Shown here: piece after piece, positions 7,798 to 17,519 of the stretch
How positions within the stretch are numbered: the first letter of the stretch is position 1
Layout: each line of letters starts with the position of its first letter
Assembly (NCBI GenBank): GCA_023393165.1
Contig: JAEWMJ010000032.1
Span: 186,001 to 250,000, forward strand
DNA length: 64,000 nt
Source: Bacillota bacterium
GTDB taxonomy: Bacteria; Bacillota; Clostridia; Christensenellales; Christensenellaceae
Reading direction: 5' to 3'
Made by a program: the position numbers and the translations under genes
The notes under the pieces: model-generated
The model's input: the letters and a program-made list of their open reading frames with translations, nothing else
Told to the model about the DNA's origin: nothing
Databases searched by the model: none

Positions 7798-9327
7798 CTA
7801 CCTTTCAATCAGTTCTGCCCGCATTTTCCAAAGCTCCGCGAAAACTTCTCTCGAGCGTTTGAACAGCTTATAATATTTCATGTATTCCCTGTGTTTTTCC
7901 GCATCGGGCGTGAATCTTCTGTCCGTCATAACGGTTTTTTCAACCGCGGTTTTATAATCCGGGTAAACGCCCTGTATGACCATATTATTCATCGCGGCGC
8001 CTTTGGCGCCGAATTCTTCCCCTTTGATCGTTTTTACTTCTATTCCCAGCACGTCGGCAAACATCTGGCACCAGAGGGCGCTGCGCGCGCCGCCGCCGCA
8101 AATCGCCACGCTTTTGACTTCCTGCGGCATGCTTTGATAACAGTCGAACATTGCGTATGCGACGCCTTCATATGTTGCCCTTGCGATATCAGCGATCGTA
8201 TGTTTTATGCCCAGCCCCGTATAACTTGCGCGCGCGCGGGAATCCGTAAACGGCGCCCTCTCGCCGCCGGCAAGAAGGTAAGGGTGGTACATCACGCCGT
8301 TTGCGCCGACCGGTACTTCTGAAATCAGCTTTTCAATATAGTTGTATACATTCATGTTTTGGCCGGCGGCGCCGGTCTTGATTTGTTTTCCGAAAACTTC
8401 AAGCATCCACTCGATGTTGGGCGTTCCCGCGAGGGACGCCATCAGGCGCAGCCACCTTGACTCTTCAATATGCGTCACCGTCATACCGCAGTTGGCCCCG
8501 CCCCATTTGGGTTCTGAAATAACCATTTCATGAAGCGCCGCCGTGCCGATAATGGAACAGCATTCCCCGCTTTTAATTGCTCCGCTTGCAAGCGCGCAGG
8601 CTACAACATCCATCGGTCCTGAGGTTACGACGGTTTTTTCGGACAGTCCCAGTTTTTCCGCAACGCTTTTTTGAATTATGCTTCTGGCTTCGTTTGTTTT
8701 TTTAAGCGGCGGATATTTTGAGCGGTACTGCGCGATTCCGCAGATTTCAAACGCCTCTTTGGAATATTCCCGTTTTTCAAGATCAATGAGCACAAGCGAC
8801 TGGTCTGTTGATTCCGTTATGAATTCGCCGGTCAGCTTGTAAAAAAGGTAATCTTTAAGATGTAAAAAATATTTTGCTTTATCGAGGCTTTGGGCGTCAT
8901 TTTGGGACATCCATTTTACGATACTGTTCTGGTTGCCGGTAAAAATGCGCGTGCCCGTTATTTTGAAAAGCTTGTCGGCCGTGCCGTTGCGGACCCATTC
9001 GTCCACGACGTTTTCAGACCTTCCGTCGCAAAAACAGCATCCGTTCCTCACAGGTTCGCCCTTCCCGTCCACAAGCCAGAGCCCGTCTCCCTGGGCGGTT
9101 ATGCCAATGCCCCAAATCCCGTCCTTACCGTATTTTGCGGTGATGGAACACACGCACAGGCAAAGCTTTTCCCAGATTTCGCCCATATCCTCTTCGTACT
9201 GATTTTCACGGGGAAAAATACCTGTAAGCGGAAACGCCTTTTTGTCTATTTCATTACATTTTTCGTCAAACAAAACTGCTTTTATACTTGTCGTACCTGA
9301 ATCGATACCAATAAAATACCTGTTCAT
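7798..9327 (-). CDS. FGGY-family carbohydrate kinase (pentulose/polyol kinase type)
   Basis: This 509-residue ATP-dependent sugar kinase has the N-terminal phosphate-binding motif GIDSGTTSIKAVLFD, the likely catalytic aspartate in SGPMDVVA, and the C-terminal signature CGGGARSALWCQMFADVLG. ITAQGDGLWLVDGKG resembles L-xylulose/erythritol kinase branches more than glycerol kinase. An AAAGGAAG site precedes ATG 9327. It lies directly upstream of the class II aldolase, fitting phosphorylation of an imported ketose before cleavage. The exact substrate is unknown. Confidence 0.9.
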   Translation of the reverse strand: MNRYFIGIDSGTTSIKAVLFDEKCNEIDKKAFPLTGIFPRENQYEEDMGEIWEKLCLCVCSITAKYGKDGIWGIGITAQGDGLWLVDGKGEPVRNGCCFCDGRSENVVDEWVRNGTADKLFKITGTRIFTGNQNSIVKWMSQNDAQSLDKAKYFLHLKDYLFYKLTGEFITESTDQSLVLIDLEKREYSKEAFEICGIAQYRSKYPPLKKTNEARSIIQKSVAEKLGLSEKTVVTSGPMDVVACALASGAIKSGECCSIIGTAALHEMVISEPKWGGANCGMTVTHIEESRWLRLMASLAGTPNIEWMLEVFGKQIKTGAAGQNMNVYNYIEKLISEVPVGANGVMYHPYLLAGGERAPFTDSRARASYTGLGIKHTIADIARATYEGVAYAMFDCYQSMPQEVKSVAICGGGARSALWCQMFADVLGIEVKTIKGEEFGAKGAAMNNMVIQGVYPDYKTAVEKTVMTDRRFTPDAEKHREYMKYYKLFKRSREVFAELWKMRAELIER

Positions 9328-9352
9328 ACCGGGCGTGCTTCCTTTGTTTTTT

Positions 9353-9390
9353 GGAGAAGCAGGAAACGCTCAAGCATTCCCCGCTTCTCC
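9353..9390 (-). other. Intercistronic hairpin between the SIS and FGGY genes
   Basis: GGAGAAGC and GCTTCTCC (8 bp perfect) enclose a second stem of GGAA/TTCC, giving a strong hairpin in the 93-bp gap. No U-tract follows on the minus strand, so mRNA stabilisation or processing is more likely than termination. Confidence 0.6.
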
Positions 9391-9420
9391 GCTTAGTGGA
9401 TAATAAGCCTGTACAAATTA

Positions 9421-9981
9421 TTATTCGATATTTCTGTGCCTTTTTTCCATTTTTTCGAACGACAGATCGGGATCTTCGTCCACTATTTTCATAATGATCA
9501 TATCGCCGATAATCAAAAGGCATTGTTCGAAAAGGTTTCCCATGGGCTGCGCGGACGGAACCACTTCGTCTTTGCCGAGGTATACGCTTGCGGGAATGAA
9601 CATGACAAAATCCGCAAGCCTGCAGGCTTCGCCGCTCGGAGAGCCGGTTATGACCGCAATTGCCGCGCCGTTATTCTTTGCTCTTTCGCAAACGTATTTG
9701 ATGTGGCCGATATTCCCGCAGCCGTTTGTTGCGACAAGAAGGTCTCCCGCACCGATGGAAGGCGTTGTGTCGTCCCATATCCAGTATGCTTCTTTGCCCA
9801 TGTGCATGACGCGCATTGCAAACGCGCGCGTCATCATCCCTTCGCGGCCTACGCCGATAAAAAATATTCTTTTGTGCCTGCGGATAAGCGCCGCGAAGCA
9901 GTCTACCGCCTCCGGATCAAGCCTGTCAAAAACCGCCTGGTATTCCGCTAAAACCTTTTTTCCTGTTTCTTTGATATTCAT
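9421..9981 (-). CDS. SIS-domain protein, 6-phospho-3-hexuloisomerase (HxlB)-like
   Basis: This 186-residue protein is one SIS (sugar isomerase) domain. The features are the KRIFFIGVGREGMMTRAFAM binding loop (about residues 37-56), LLVATNGCGNI, and the length and C-terminal helix typical of 6-phospho-3-hexuloisomerases. That family interconverts 3-hexulose-6-phosphate and fructose-6-phosphate. The usual partner, 3-hexulose-6-phosphate synthase (HxlA), is absent, so a different sugar phosphate is likely here. It sits between the permease and a kinase gene of the operon. Confidence 0.83.
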   Translation of the reverse strand: MNIKETGKKVLAEYQAVFDRLDPEAVDCFAALIRRHKRIFFIGVGREGMMTRAFAMRVMHMGKEAYWIWDDTTPSIGAGDLLVATNGCGNIGHIKYVCERAKNNGAAIAVITGSPSGEACRLADFVMFIPASVYLGKDEVVPSAQPMGNLFEQCLLIIGDMIIMKIVDEDPDLSFEKMEKRHRNIE

Positions 9982-10013
9982 AATAACCTCCGGCAGAATG
10001 GCTTTTCCGCGCC

Positions 10014-11096
10014 TTACGCCTTCGTCCCGCCGGACAGCGTATCGGCTGACGCCTGCACGCCGGATACGGTATCGGCAGCCTGCATCTGCTGCTGTTTTAA
10101 AAGTTTCTTTTGCTTTTTAACGTCCATGCGGTCGATCGCCATGTTGAGGAACAGAAGTCCGAGGAGCATAATGCCCCAGATGAGCTTCTTTGCGTATGGC
10201 GTGAACTGCCACAGCGTAAACGCGCTCTGCAGTATTTGAATGCAGAACAGTGCAAGGATAATTCCTATGACCTTTCCTTTGCCGCCCGACGGGCTTATAC
10301 CGGCGAGTACGCATACAAGGATCGCCTGCAGCAGATAGGTGTCTCCGTATCCCACCTTCGCCGAGTTTACCCTGGCGACGATCATAAGGGCCGAGAAACC
10401 GGCCATAAGCCCTGCGATTGCGTATGTCAGTATGATTGTTTTCTCGTTGTTTATGGCAGAAAACCTTGAAGCCGTGTGGTTTTCGCCGATCATATAGATC
10501 TTATGGCCGAAGCCAGTGCGATCCATGACGATCACCAGCACTATGGCGATCGCTATAAACAGCAGGAATACGTAGGGAAGCCCTATTAATGTTCCCGTTC
10601 CGAAAGATACGAACTCCTCCGGAAGATTCGTTATCCCCTGGCCGCCTGTAGCCGCCATGCTTATGCCGTTGTATAAAATCATTGTACCCAGCGTCGCTAC
10701 TATGGGGTTTACGGAAAACTTTGCGATCAGCACGCCGTTGAACATTCCGCACACTGTGGCGCTGCCTATAGCGACGATTACGGCCAGCACAATGAGTCCG
10801 CTTGTTCCAAGAGTTTCTCCAAGACCTTCGTTCGAGAGCACAAATGCCGCCAGAATACCGGCGAGGTTCGCATTTGACACGATAGAAAGGTCTATGCCTC
10901 CAAGCAGCATTACAAGTCCCATACCTATGGACAATACGGCAAATTCCGAAATCTGAAAGGACATGCTTGAGAAGTTTCTTGTATTATACATTTTTTCGCC
11001 CAATACAAGAGCCATCGCCAAAAGAATTCCGATTGTCACAAATATCAGGATTGTAAGCTGCAGATCTTTTCTAAATAACGCTTTCAGTTTAGGCAT
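10014..11096 (-). CDS. ABC sugar transporter permease (RbsC family), first operon, second permease
   Basis: This 360-residue integral membrane protein has about ten hydrophobic segments and the family signature GGIDLS followed by NANLAGILAA. It forms half of the transmembrane channel with the adjacent permease. ATG 11096 is chosen because ACGGAGGAAA lies just upstream of it; that site would be coding if the upstream ATG at 11117 were used. The C-terminal tail (KKQKKLLKQQQ onward) is polar and cytoplasmic. Confidence 0.9.
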   Translation of the reverse strand: MPKLKALFRKDLQLTILIFVTIGILLAMALVLGEKMYNTRNFSSMSFQISEFAVLSIGMGLVMLLGGIDLSIVSNANLAGILAAFVLSNEGLGETLGTSGLIVLAVIVAIGSATVCGMFNGVLIAKFSVNPIVATLGTMILYNGISMAATGGQGITNLPEEFVSFGTGTLIGLPYVFLLFIAIAIVLVIVMDRTGFGHKIYMIGENHTASRFSAINNEKTIILTYAIAGLMAGFSALMIVARVNSAKVGYGDTYLLQAILVCVLAGISPSGGKGKVIGIILALFCIQILQSAFTLWQFTPYAKKLIWGIMLLGLLFLNMAIDRMDVKKQKKLLKQQQMQAADTVSGVQASADTLSGGTKA

Positions 11097-11124
11097 ATTT
11101 TTTTCCTCCGTTTTCATTGAGAGA

Positions 11125-12153
11125 CTATTCGGTAAAGATAAACAGCCTTCTGTTTTTCTTTCTTTCCTGATACGATGTCATGATGATGCTGAACAGAAGT
11201 ACAATACCCAGGAACAGGTTGTTCCATGATGACGAAAACCCAAGAAAAATGAGCGTAGTGTTCATAATATACATTAAGGATACGCCGAGTATGGTCCCGA
11301 GGATCGTTCCCTGCCCGCCCACAACTTTCGCGCCGCCGATAATCACGGCCGCTATCACCGTGAGCTCTGTTCCCACCAGGGTGACCGGGTTGCAGCCGTT
11401 TACCAGGGCGATATACAAAACGCCCATGATTCCGCTCAGAACCCCCATATAGCCGTAAATAAACAGGTGCGTTTTCCAGATGTTGAAGCCTGCTCTTCTT
11501 GCGGCCTCAGGCGAGCAGCCGAGAGCGAAAATACTCTTGCCAAGCATTGTTTTCTTTAAAATAAACCATGTAAAGACTACTACCGCAACAATGATGATAA
11601 AAAATACGGAAAGTCCCATGATACCGCCGAAACCGTCGGGCATGGAAAAAAGCTTTGCTTCGCCGAAATTTGTAATGGACGGCGGCATATCGAGCGAGCC
11701 GATATTTTTTGTTCCAATGAATGTGGTGACGATGCCGTGATACAGGCTGGATGTACCCAGGGTGATGATGAACGGCTCCATTTTTGTTACGTGGATGAAT
11801 ACGGCGTTCAGGAGTCCGAGGCCAAGACCGATCGCGCAGGATATTACAAAGCAGAGCGCAATATTGTCCACTCCGGTTCCCATCAATGTTTTTGTGGCGA
11901 CATATCCGCCGAAAATGGCAATGGCGGTAAAAGAAACGTCTATGCCGCCGGATATGATCACCAGCAGCAGGCCCATTGCAACAACCATTGTTCCCGCGGC
12001 GGATTTGACCATATCAAAAAGCGTAGCGGCGTTCAAAAACTCCGGGTTTACTATGGAAACCACTATACAGTAAACGACGATAATCAAAACAAGAAACTTT
12101 TCCGTAGTAATTTCTTTTTTATTTTTCTGTTTTTTTAAAAGGTTTTCAGTCAT
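11125..12153 (-). CDS. ABC sugar transporter permease (RbsC family), first operon, first permease
   Basis: This 342-residue membrane protein has the BPD_transp_2/RbsC-type signature ISGGIDVSFTAIAIFGGY and multiple hydrophobic helices. It overlaps the ATPase stop codon in an ATGA arrangement, so the two are translationally coupled. Having two different permeases implies a heterodimeric channel, as in autoinducer-2, rhamnose and some polyol transporters. Confidence 0.9.
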   Translation of the reverse strand: MTENLLKKQKNKKEITTEKFLVLIIVVYCIVVSIVNPEFLNAATLFDMVKSAAGTMVVAMGLLLVIISGGIDVSFTAIAIFGGYVATKTLMGTGVDNIALCFVISCAIGLGLGLLNAVFIHVTKMEPFIITLGTSSLYHGIVTTFIGTKNIGSLDMPPSITNFGEAKLFSMPDGFGGIMGLSVFFIIIVAVVVFTWFILKKTMLGKSIFALGCSPEAARRAGFNIWKTHLFIYGYMGVLSGIMGVLYIALVNGCNPVTLVGTELTVIAAVIIGGAKVVGGQGTILGTILGVSLMYIMNTTLIFLGFSSSWNNLFLGIVLLFSIIMTSYQERKKNRRLFIFTE

Positions 12154-13688
12154 ACTGCCCTACCCTCCTCGCTCTTGTTTCTGAGATGCAGATTGTTTAT
12201 AAAGTTGTTGATCTTTTGAGCGGCATCTTCATCTTTCATGATATCTTCGCCAAATTCCTGAATGATTTCGCCCCTGAACATAATGGATACGCGGTTGCAG
12301 TTTGCCGTTATTTCTTCAATTTCGTCCGAGATTATAATGACCGCCATTCCTTCCTGAGCGAGTTTTTGAATTTGTTCGTATATTTCGGATTTTGAACCAA
12401 TGTCTACGCCTACGGTAGGAGAGTCGAGAATGAAAAGTTTCGGCACTGTGGCAACCCATTTTCCAATAACAACCTTCTGTTGGTTTCCGCCGGAAAGCGT
12501 TTTGACCATTGTCTGCGGGTTTGGAATACGGATCTTAAACCTTTTTTTGGAATCCTGGGCCAGCTTAAGCCTTTGTTTTTCGTCCAGAATGCCGATTTTA
12601 TTTACCATCCTGTCCAGTATTACGGAGGATGTGTTGTCTGTGAGGTCTTTATTCAGGAACAAGCCCTGCGTCGCTCTTTCTTCCGGGAGCAGCGCGATCC
12701 CCAGTTTAACGGCGTCTACGGGAGATTTGATTTTTACCTCTTTTCCGTTTACATACACTTTCCCTTTTTCGGAAGGATTTAATCCAAACAGCGAAAGCAT
12801 GAGCTCCGTCCTGCCCGAACCCAAAAGCCCCGTGATCCCCATAATGTCTCCGGGGCGGACATTCAGATTTACATTGTAAAAATGTCCTTCCCTTGTGAGG
12901 TTTTCAAGCCTGAGCATGTCTTCCGCAGCCGGGTTTGACCGTATATAGTGGGCGTATTTGATGTCCCTGCCCGTCATAAAATTGATCAGCTTCATTTTGT
13001 CTATTTCGTCTTTTACCAGATCCGCAACCTGCTTTCCGTCTCTGAAAACCGTTATTGAATCCGCCACCGACATAACTTCGTCCAGTTTATGGCTGATGAA
13101 CACGATCGCAAAGCCTTTGCTTTTCAGGGTTTGGACAATCTTGAGCAGCTTTTCAATTTCCGCTTTGGTGAGCGCTGTCGTAGGCTCGTCCATAAACAGG
13201 ATTTTGGCGTCAAGCGCCAGCGCGCGGCAGATCGCTATAATCTGCCTGTTTGCAATTGAAATCCCCTGAACGGAAGCGTCCAGGTCCATTGTTTCGTCTA
13301 TCATGGCAAGGGCCTTTTGGGCGATTTCCACAACTTCTTCTTTATTAATGATTTTTTTCTTTTCTTTGATGAGTTTGTTCATTGCAATATTTTCCGCGAT
13401 GGTCATATTGCTGAAAAGCGATAAATCCTGATATATTACCTGAACGCCCGCGTCTATCGCGCTTATGGCGTTTAATTTGGGGTAATGTTTACCGTCAATG
13501 TAAATTTCTCCGCTGTCCGGAGTTTCGACTCCGGCAATAATTTTAACAAAAGTTGATTTTCCGCTTCCATTTTCCCCTGCCAGGCACTTCACCTCGCCGG
13601 TTTTGATCGTAATGTTTATGCCGTCCAGGGCCTGAACGCCGATGTAACTTTTGCTGATATTTTTTGCAACCAAAACATTATTATCCAC
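12150..13688 (-). CDS. ABC sugar transporter ATPase (RbsA-like, duplicated domains), first operon
   Basis: This 512-residue protein carries two ATP-binding cassettes and powers the importer. The first has Walker A GENGSGKST, Walker B AKILFMDEPTTAL and the H-loop VFISHKLDEV. The second has degenerate Walker A GLLGSGRTEL and signature LSGGNQQK, the usual asymmetry of RbsA-type ATPases. The start is GTG at 13688 with AAAGGAGG upstream. It is separated from the binding-protein gene by a strong hairpin. Confidence 0.93.
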   Translation of the reverse strand: MDNNVLVAKNISKSYIGVQALDGINITIKTGEVKCLAGENGSGKSTFVKIIAGVETPDSGEIYIDGKHYPKLNAISAIDAGVQVIYQDLSLFSNMTIAENIAMNKLIKEKKKIINKEEVVEIAQKALAMIDETMDLDASVQGISIANRQIIAICRALALDAKILFMDEPTTALTKAEIEKLLKIVQTLKSKGFAIVFISHKLDEVMSVADSITVFRDGKQVADLVKDEIDKMKLINFMTGRDIKYAHYIRSNPAAEDMLRLENLTREGHFYNVNLNVRPGDIMGITGLLGSGRTELMLSLFGLNPSEKGKVYVNGKEVKIKSPVDAVKLGIALLPEERATQGLFLNKDLTDNTSSVILDRMVNKIGILDEKQRLKLAQDSKKRFKIRIPNPQTMVKTLSGGNQQKVVIGKWVATVPKLFILDSPTVGVDIGSKSEIYEQIQKLAQEGMAVIIISDEIEEITANCNRVSIMFRGEIIQEFGEDIMKDEDAAQKINNFINNLHLRNKSEEGRAV

Positions 13689-13712
13689 TATTAGCTTCCT
13701 CCTTTAAAATTA

Positions 13713-13741
13713 CTATGCCCCCCGCTGAAGGAGGGGCATAA
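13713..13741 (-). terminator. Hairpin downstream of the binding-protein gene (partial terminator or processing stem)
   Basis: TATGCCCC and GGGGCATA pair around a short loop in the gap between the sugar-binding protein and the ATPase. Such stems commonly let the binding protein be made in excess of the membrane components. A similar hairpin lies at the same place in the second ABC operon (33538-33569). Confidence 0.7.
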
Positions 13742-13765
13742 TAATCTTTAAGTACCAAATTCCTT

Positions 13766-14854
13766 TTAGAAGTTGTATTGGTCGATGTTGTCTTTGGTGA
13801 ATACTAGCGCCGCGTCGCCGAAAAGGAGATTTCCGTCCATTCTGATCTGCTTGTAGCCGTCTTTCGAGAAGTCTATACCGGCTTTGATTTCTTCGCCTTT
13901 CAGAACTTTCATGGCGATTTCGCATGCAACGTAACCTGCATCGGCGGGCCTCCACGCAAGGCCTGCATACATGTAGCCTTCTTTGATGTACGCGCCGGAC
14001 ATTGACGGAACAGCCGTGCTGACAAGAGCGATGTCTTTTCTCTGCTTGTCCTTGAGAGCCTGCGCGATACCGGCGCCTGAAGCCGCGCTGTCCGTGAAGC
14101 CTTTGACATCCGGGTTTGATTTCAGAACTTCAAGAGCCTTGTCGTATGCGAGCTGGTTGTCGTTCTTATCTTCGATAGGCTCCGTGGAGATGCATTCCAT
14201 TTTGGGGTAGTTCTCCTGGCAATATTTAACGCAGTTTTCCCACCATACCATGTGGGGCGTCATCGTAAGCATTCCGACAAAAGACGCGTATTTGCCTTCG
14301 CCGTTCATTGCTTTTGCAAGGTTTTCGCCGAAACGGATACCCTGTTCTTCATTGGGGAAAGCTTCGAGGTCATAATCTACCGAGTCGAGAATGTCCGGAG
14401 CTTCGTGGCCGATAACTACGATTCCCGCATCCCTTGCTTTCTGGAGAACAGGCGCCATTGATTTTGTATCGTTCGGAACTACGCAGATAGCGTCAACGCC
14501 CTGAGCGATGAGATCTTCAACCATTTGAACCTGTTTTGCCGGGTCGCCGCCTTCGGGAGCAATCTGGTACGCGTTAACGCCCGTGTCCTTGGCGAATTCT
14601 TCGATGCCCAGCCTCATGTCGTCAAACCACGAAATACCTTCGTGTTTTGCCACCATAACAATAGTATATTCGCTATTGTCTTTTGCAGCAGGCGCAGCGG
14701 CCTCCGAAGAAGCGGCGTCCGAAGAAGCGGGAGCCGCGGCTTCCTGCGAAGCGCTCGCTGATTCCTGTGAAGCAGCGGGCGCAGGGGTGGAGCATGCAGT
14801 GAACATAACCGCAGCCATGATAACTACAATCACTAAACTGATGATCTTTTTCAT
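13766..14854 (-). CDS. Sugar-binding lipoprotein of ABC importer (PBP1/RbsB-LsrB type), first operon
   Basis: This 362-residue extracytoplasmic substrate-binding protein has a lipoprotein signal peptide (MKKIISLVIVVIMAAVMFTA then Cys21) and an Ala/Ser-rich linker to residue 50. A type-1 periplasmic-binding domain begins at YTIVMVAKHEGISWFDDMRL. ATG 14854 has GGAGG 6 bp upstream. The domain resembles ribose, rhamnose and autoinducer-2 binding proteins, so a small sugar or ketose is the likely cargo. It is the natural protein for ligand screening of this operon. Confidence 0.91.
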   Translation of the reverse strand: MKKIISLVIVVIMAAVMFTACSTPAPAASQESASASQEAAAPASSDAASSEAAAPAAKDNSEYTIVMVAKHEGISWFDDMRLGIEEFAKDTGVNAYQIAPEGGDPAKQVQMVEDLIAQGVDAICVVPNDTKSMAPVLQKARDAGIVVIGHEAPDILDSVDYDLEAFPNEEQGIRFGENLAKAMNGEGKYASFVGMLTMTPHMVWWENCVKYCQENYPKMECISTEPIEDKNDNQLAYDKALEVLKSNPDVKGFTDSAASGAGIAQALKDKQRKDIALVSTAVPSMSGAYIKEGYMYAGLAWRPADAGYVACEIAMKVLKGEEIKAGIDFSKDGYKQIRMDGNLLFGDAALVFTKDNIDQYNF

Positions 14855-14907
14855 TTTTTTCCTCCAATTTACTCTATTATTTCTTGCTTTTTGCAAGCTT
14901 GACGTTC

Positions 14908-16473
14908 TTACTTTACGGTTTCTTTACGGCTTTCAATTTTACCGACTACCCTGGCAAGTTCTTCATAATTGCCCCGTACCTCTTCGTAAAGGTTTCTGTA
15001 TATTTTATAGAGGTCTTCGTAGATCTCCTGATTTTCGGGGATGGGATTTGTGATATCTGAAATCTGGTTCCATTCTTTTATCATGGAAAAGTCTTTAAAC
15101 ACGCCTGTTGCAACGCCGGCCATTACGGCGTCGCCGAACGGAGCGCTCATTGCGTCGCTGATATATGCGCCGGGGATCCCGATGCAGTCGCAGACGATCT
15201 GTCTCCAAAGGGGGCTTTGCGCGCCGCCTTCGCCCATAATAAGCGGAAGCTTCAGCTCTATTCCCGTTTCTTTGAAAAGCTCAAAATTGTGCTTGAGCGC
15301 CAGGGCGGCGCCTTCCAGGAAGGATCTTAAAAGATGGTCTTTTGTATGCGAATAGTTCATTCCGAAAATAACGCCGCGCGCGATCGGATTCCAGATCGGA
15401 GTTCTTTCACCCATGAAATAGGGCAGGGTCAAAAGTCCATTGCTTCCGGCCGGCACTTTGGCGGCCCTTTCGCACAGATAGTCGTACTCGTTCACGCCCA
15501 TCTGGTTTGCCACAATGTTATCCAGGTCCGCAAATTTTTCTTTGTAATATCTTAAAGAAGATCCGCACCCGCAGATTGCTGCAAGCGTTGTATACATTGT
15601 TTCGGACTGGGCCGCGTGTACGATGGTAATCAGGTTCTTTGTAAATTTCGGTTTTTTATGGGCGATGCCCATGACGCCTGCCGAACCCATCACAACAGAC
15701 ATATCGCCGTCGCTCAGCATTCCGCCGGCTACCCACGCGGCGTTGCAGTCTACCGTTCCGGCAAGAACGGGCGTGCCTTCCATCATCCCGGTCCTTTCGG
15801 CCGCTTCCCTCGTTACTTCGCCTACGATTTTGTCGCAGGCGGCAAGTTCGGGATATTTTTCCGGATCAAGGCCGATTTCCTCCAATACTTTTGCGTCCCA
15901 TTTTTTATTTATAATGTCAAAGGCTACGCCTACCAGGCTCGCGTTGGAATAGTCCACGACCATTTTTCCGGTAAGCTTCATCCTGGGATAATCCACAACC
16001 GTCAGAAACTTGCATGCTTTTTTATAAAGATCGGGCCTGTTGTTTTTTTCCCAAAGCAGCTTGACGGTTGCGTAATAAGGATCGATAATATTTCCGCTGA
16101 GCTGAAATACCCTGTCGTTTCCGATTTTTTCTTCTATGTATTTTGTTTCTTCCGTTCCCCTGCGGTCCATCCAAAAGTGGCTTAACTGAAGGGGATTTCC
16201 GGACTTATCCACAAGTATGCAGGCCGGAGAATGGCCGCTTAAAGCTACGCCTTTAATGTCCCTGTTACTGACTCCCGCTTCCCTGATCGCTGCGGAGATC
16301 GTATCCGCCGTAGTTTGCCAATACCACTCCGGATCGTGCTCCGCCCAGCCCTTGCTGTTTGAAAGCGTGGGATACCCTATGGTTTTTTTGCCGAGGATTT
16401 GACCCTCTTCGTTTATTACTACAGATTTTGTGGCGCTTGTGCCGATGTCGCATCCTACCAAATAATTTGCCAT
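14908..16473 (-). CDS. FGGY-family carbohydrate kinase (xylulokinase-like)
   Basis: This 521-residue kinase is the second FGGY enzyme of the operon. Motifs are VGCDIGTSATKSVVINEEG at the N-terminus, the catalytic aspartate in AGTVDCNAAWVAG, and the C-terminal MGEGGAQSPLWRQIVCDCIG. Its overall pattern fits xylulokinase-like enzymes, and it differs clearly from the FGGY kinase at 7.8 kb, so the two probably act on different intermediates. ATG 16473 is chosen on a CGGAGG site; the longer frame adds nine unmatched residues. Confidence 0.9.
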   Translation of the reverse strand: MANYLVGCDIGTSATKSVVINEEGQILGKKTIGYPTLSNSKGWAEHDPEWYWQTTADTISAAIREAGVSNRDIKGVALSGHSPACILVDKSGNPLQLSHFWMDRRGTEETKYIEEKIGNDRVFQLSGNIIDPYYATVKLLWEKNNRPDLYKKACKFLTVVDYPRMKLTGKMVVDYSNASLVGVAFDIINKKWDAKVLEEIGLDPEKYPELAACDKIVGEVTREAAERTGMMEGTPVLAGTVDCNAAWVAGGMLSDGDMSVVMGSAGVMGIAHKKPKFTKNLITIVHAAQSETMYTTLAAICGCGSSLRYYKEKFADLDNIVANQMGVNEYDYLCERAAKVPAGSNGLLTLPYFMGERTPIWNPIARGVIFGMNYSHTKDHLLRSFLEGAALALKHNFELFKETGIELKLPLIMGEGGAQSPLWRQIVCDCIGIPGAYISDAMSAPFGDAVMAGVATGVFKDFSMIKEWNQISDITNPIPENQEIYEDLYKIYRNLYEEVRGNYEELARVVGKIESRKETVK

Positions 16474-16520
16474 TAAAAACAGAACCTCCGGTGAATCCAA
16501 ATACTTGTTTTATTGCGCTT

Positions 16521-17501
16521 TTACCTGATTGCCGCTGTTTTAACAGGCATATCAATGAGCTTTTTAAGCTGATCGTCCAGCTTCATTATGCTTATTGTCG
16601 CCCCCATCATATCCAGCGATGTGAAATAGTTGCCTACGAATGAACGGTGGATTTTTACGTTCTTTTCCATTAAAATGTCGTATACCCTGTTATACAGAAT
16701 GTTGAGTTCCATTAGAATTGTGTTGCCCATTCCCGAGAGCAGCACAACCACCTCGTCGCCTCTTGAAAGGGGCATCTCACTGAAAATGGAATTCATCATA
16801 ATGTCCGCGATGGCGTCTGCCGTTTTGAGTTTGCAGGTATCCCGGCTTGCGGTCCCGTGATGCCCTATGCCGATTTCCATTGTCCCCTCTTCAATGAGGT
16901 AATTGGGCCTGCCCACCGTGGGAATAATACAGGAGGAGAGCCCTACGCCAATGCTTTTTGTATTGTCTATCGCTTTTTGGGCAAGCCCTATGACGCTGTC
17001 CAGGTTATATCCTTTCATGGCGGCTGCGCAGCCTACCTTCCACATCAGTATCTCGCCGGCAAGTCCGCGCTTTCCATTTTCTTCGTCTGTCGCAACATCG
17101 TCCTGCGCAATCACGCATTTGACTTTTACTCCGTCTTTTTCCGCAAGCCTGATTGCCTCTTCCACGTTTTTTCTGTCGTTTTTGTAATTGCCGAAAAGGC
17201 AGGCGACGCCTTTTCCGGAATTTACTTTCTTAAAAGCGTAATAAAAATCTTTTACCAGCGGTGTCGTGAATATTTCTCCCACAACGGCCGCGTCAAGCAT
17301 ATTTTCTCCAACATATCCGTACATCGCCGGATCGTGACCTGCGCCGCCGCCGGTCACTACAGCAACCCTGCCTTCTGTGCTTGATTTGCTGAACATTACA
17401 TTTGGTTTTTCAGAGAGATATACGATATCGGAATTGCATTTTGCAAATCCCTCCATTGATTCAAGTACCATTTCAGCAGGATCGTTTACAAACTTTTGCA
17501 T
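16521..17501 (-). CDS. DhaK-family kinase subunit paralogue without its own DhaL
   Basis: This 326-residue protein is homologous along its length to DhaK. It keeps GGGAGHDP (residues 51-58), Asp109 in GNYKNDRKN, and the substrate-binding histidine His215 in GIGHHG. The usual EPGI following that histidine is replaced by TASR, and GNYxGD is altered to GNYKND. It is the first enzyme gene of the operon, directly after the HTH gene. It may bind a different ketose and share the single DhaL encoded 12 kb downstream. A regulatory, non-catalytic role is also possible, since DhaK-like coactivators (DhaQ) exist in lactococci. Confidence 0.86.
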   Translation of the reverse strand: MQKFVNDPAEMVLESMEGFAKCNSDIVYLSEKPNVMFSKSSTEGRVAVVTGGGAGHDPAMYGYVGENMLDAAVVGEIFTTPLVKDFYYAFKKVNSGKGVACLFGNYKNDRKNVEEAIRLAEKDGVKVKCVIAQDDVATDEENGKRGLAGEILMWKVGCAAAMKGYNLDSVIGLAQKAIDNTKSIGVGLSSCIIPTVGRPNYLIEEGTMEIGIGHHGTASRDTCKLKTADAIADIMMNSIFSEMPLSRGDEVVVLLSGMGNTILMELNILYNRVYDILMEKNVKIHRSFVGNYFTSLDMMGATISIMKLDDQLKKLIDMPVKTAAIR

Positions 17502-17519
17502 ATAATATCTTCCTCCGGG

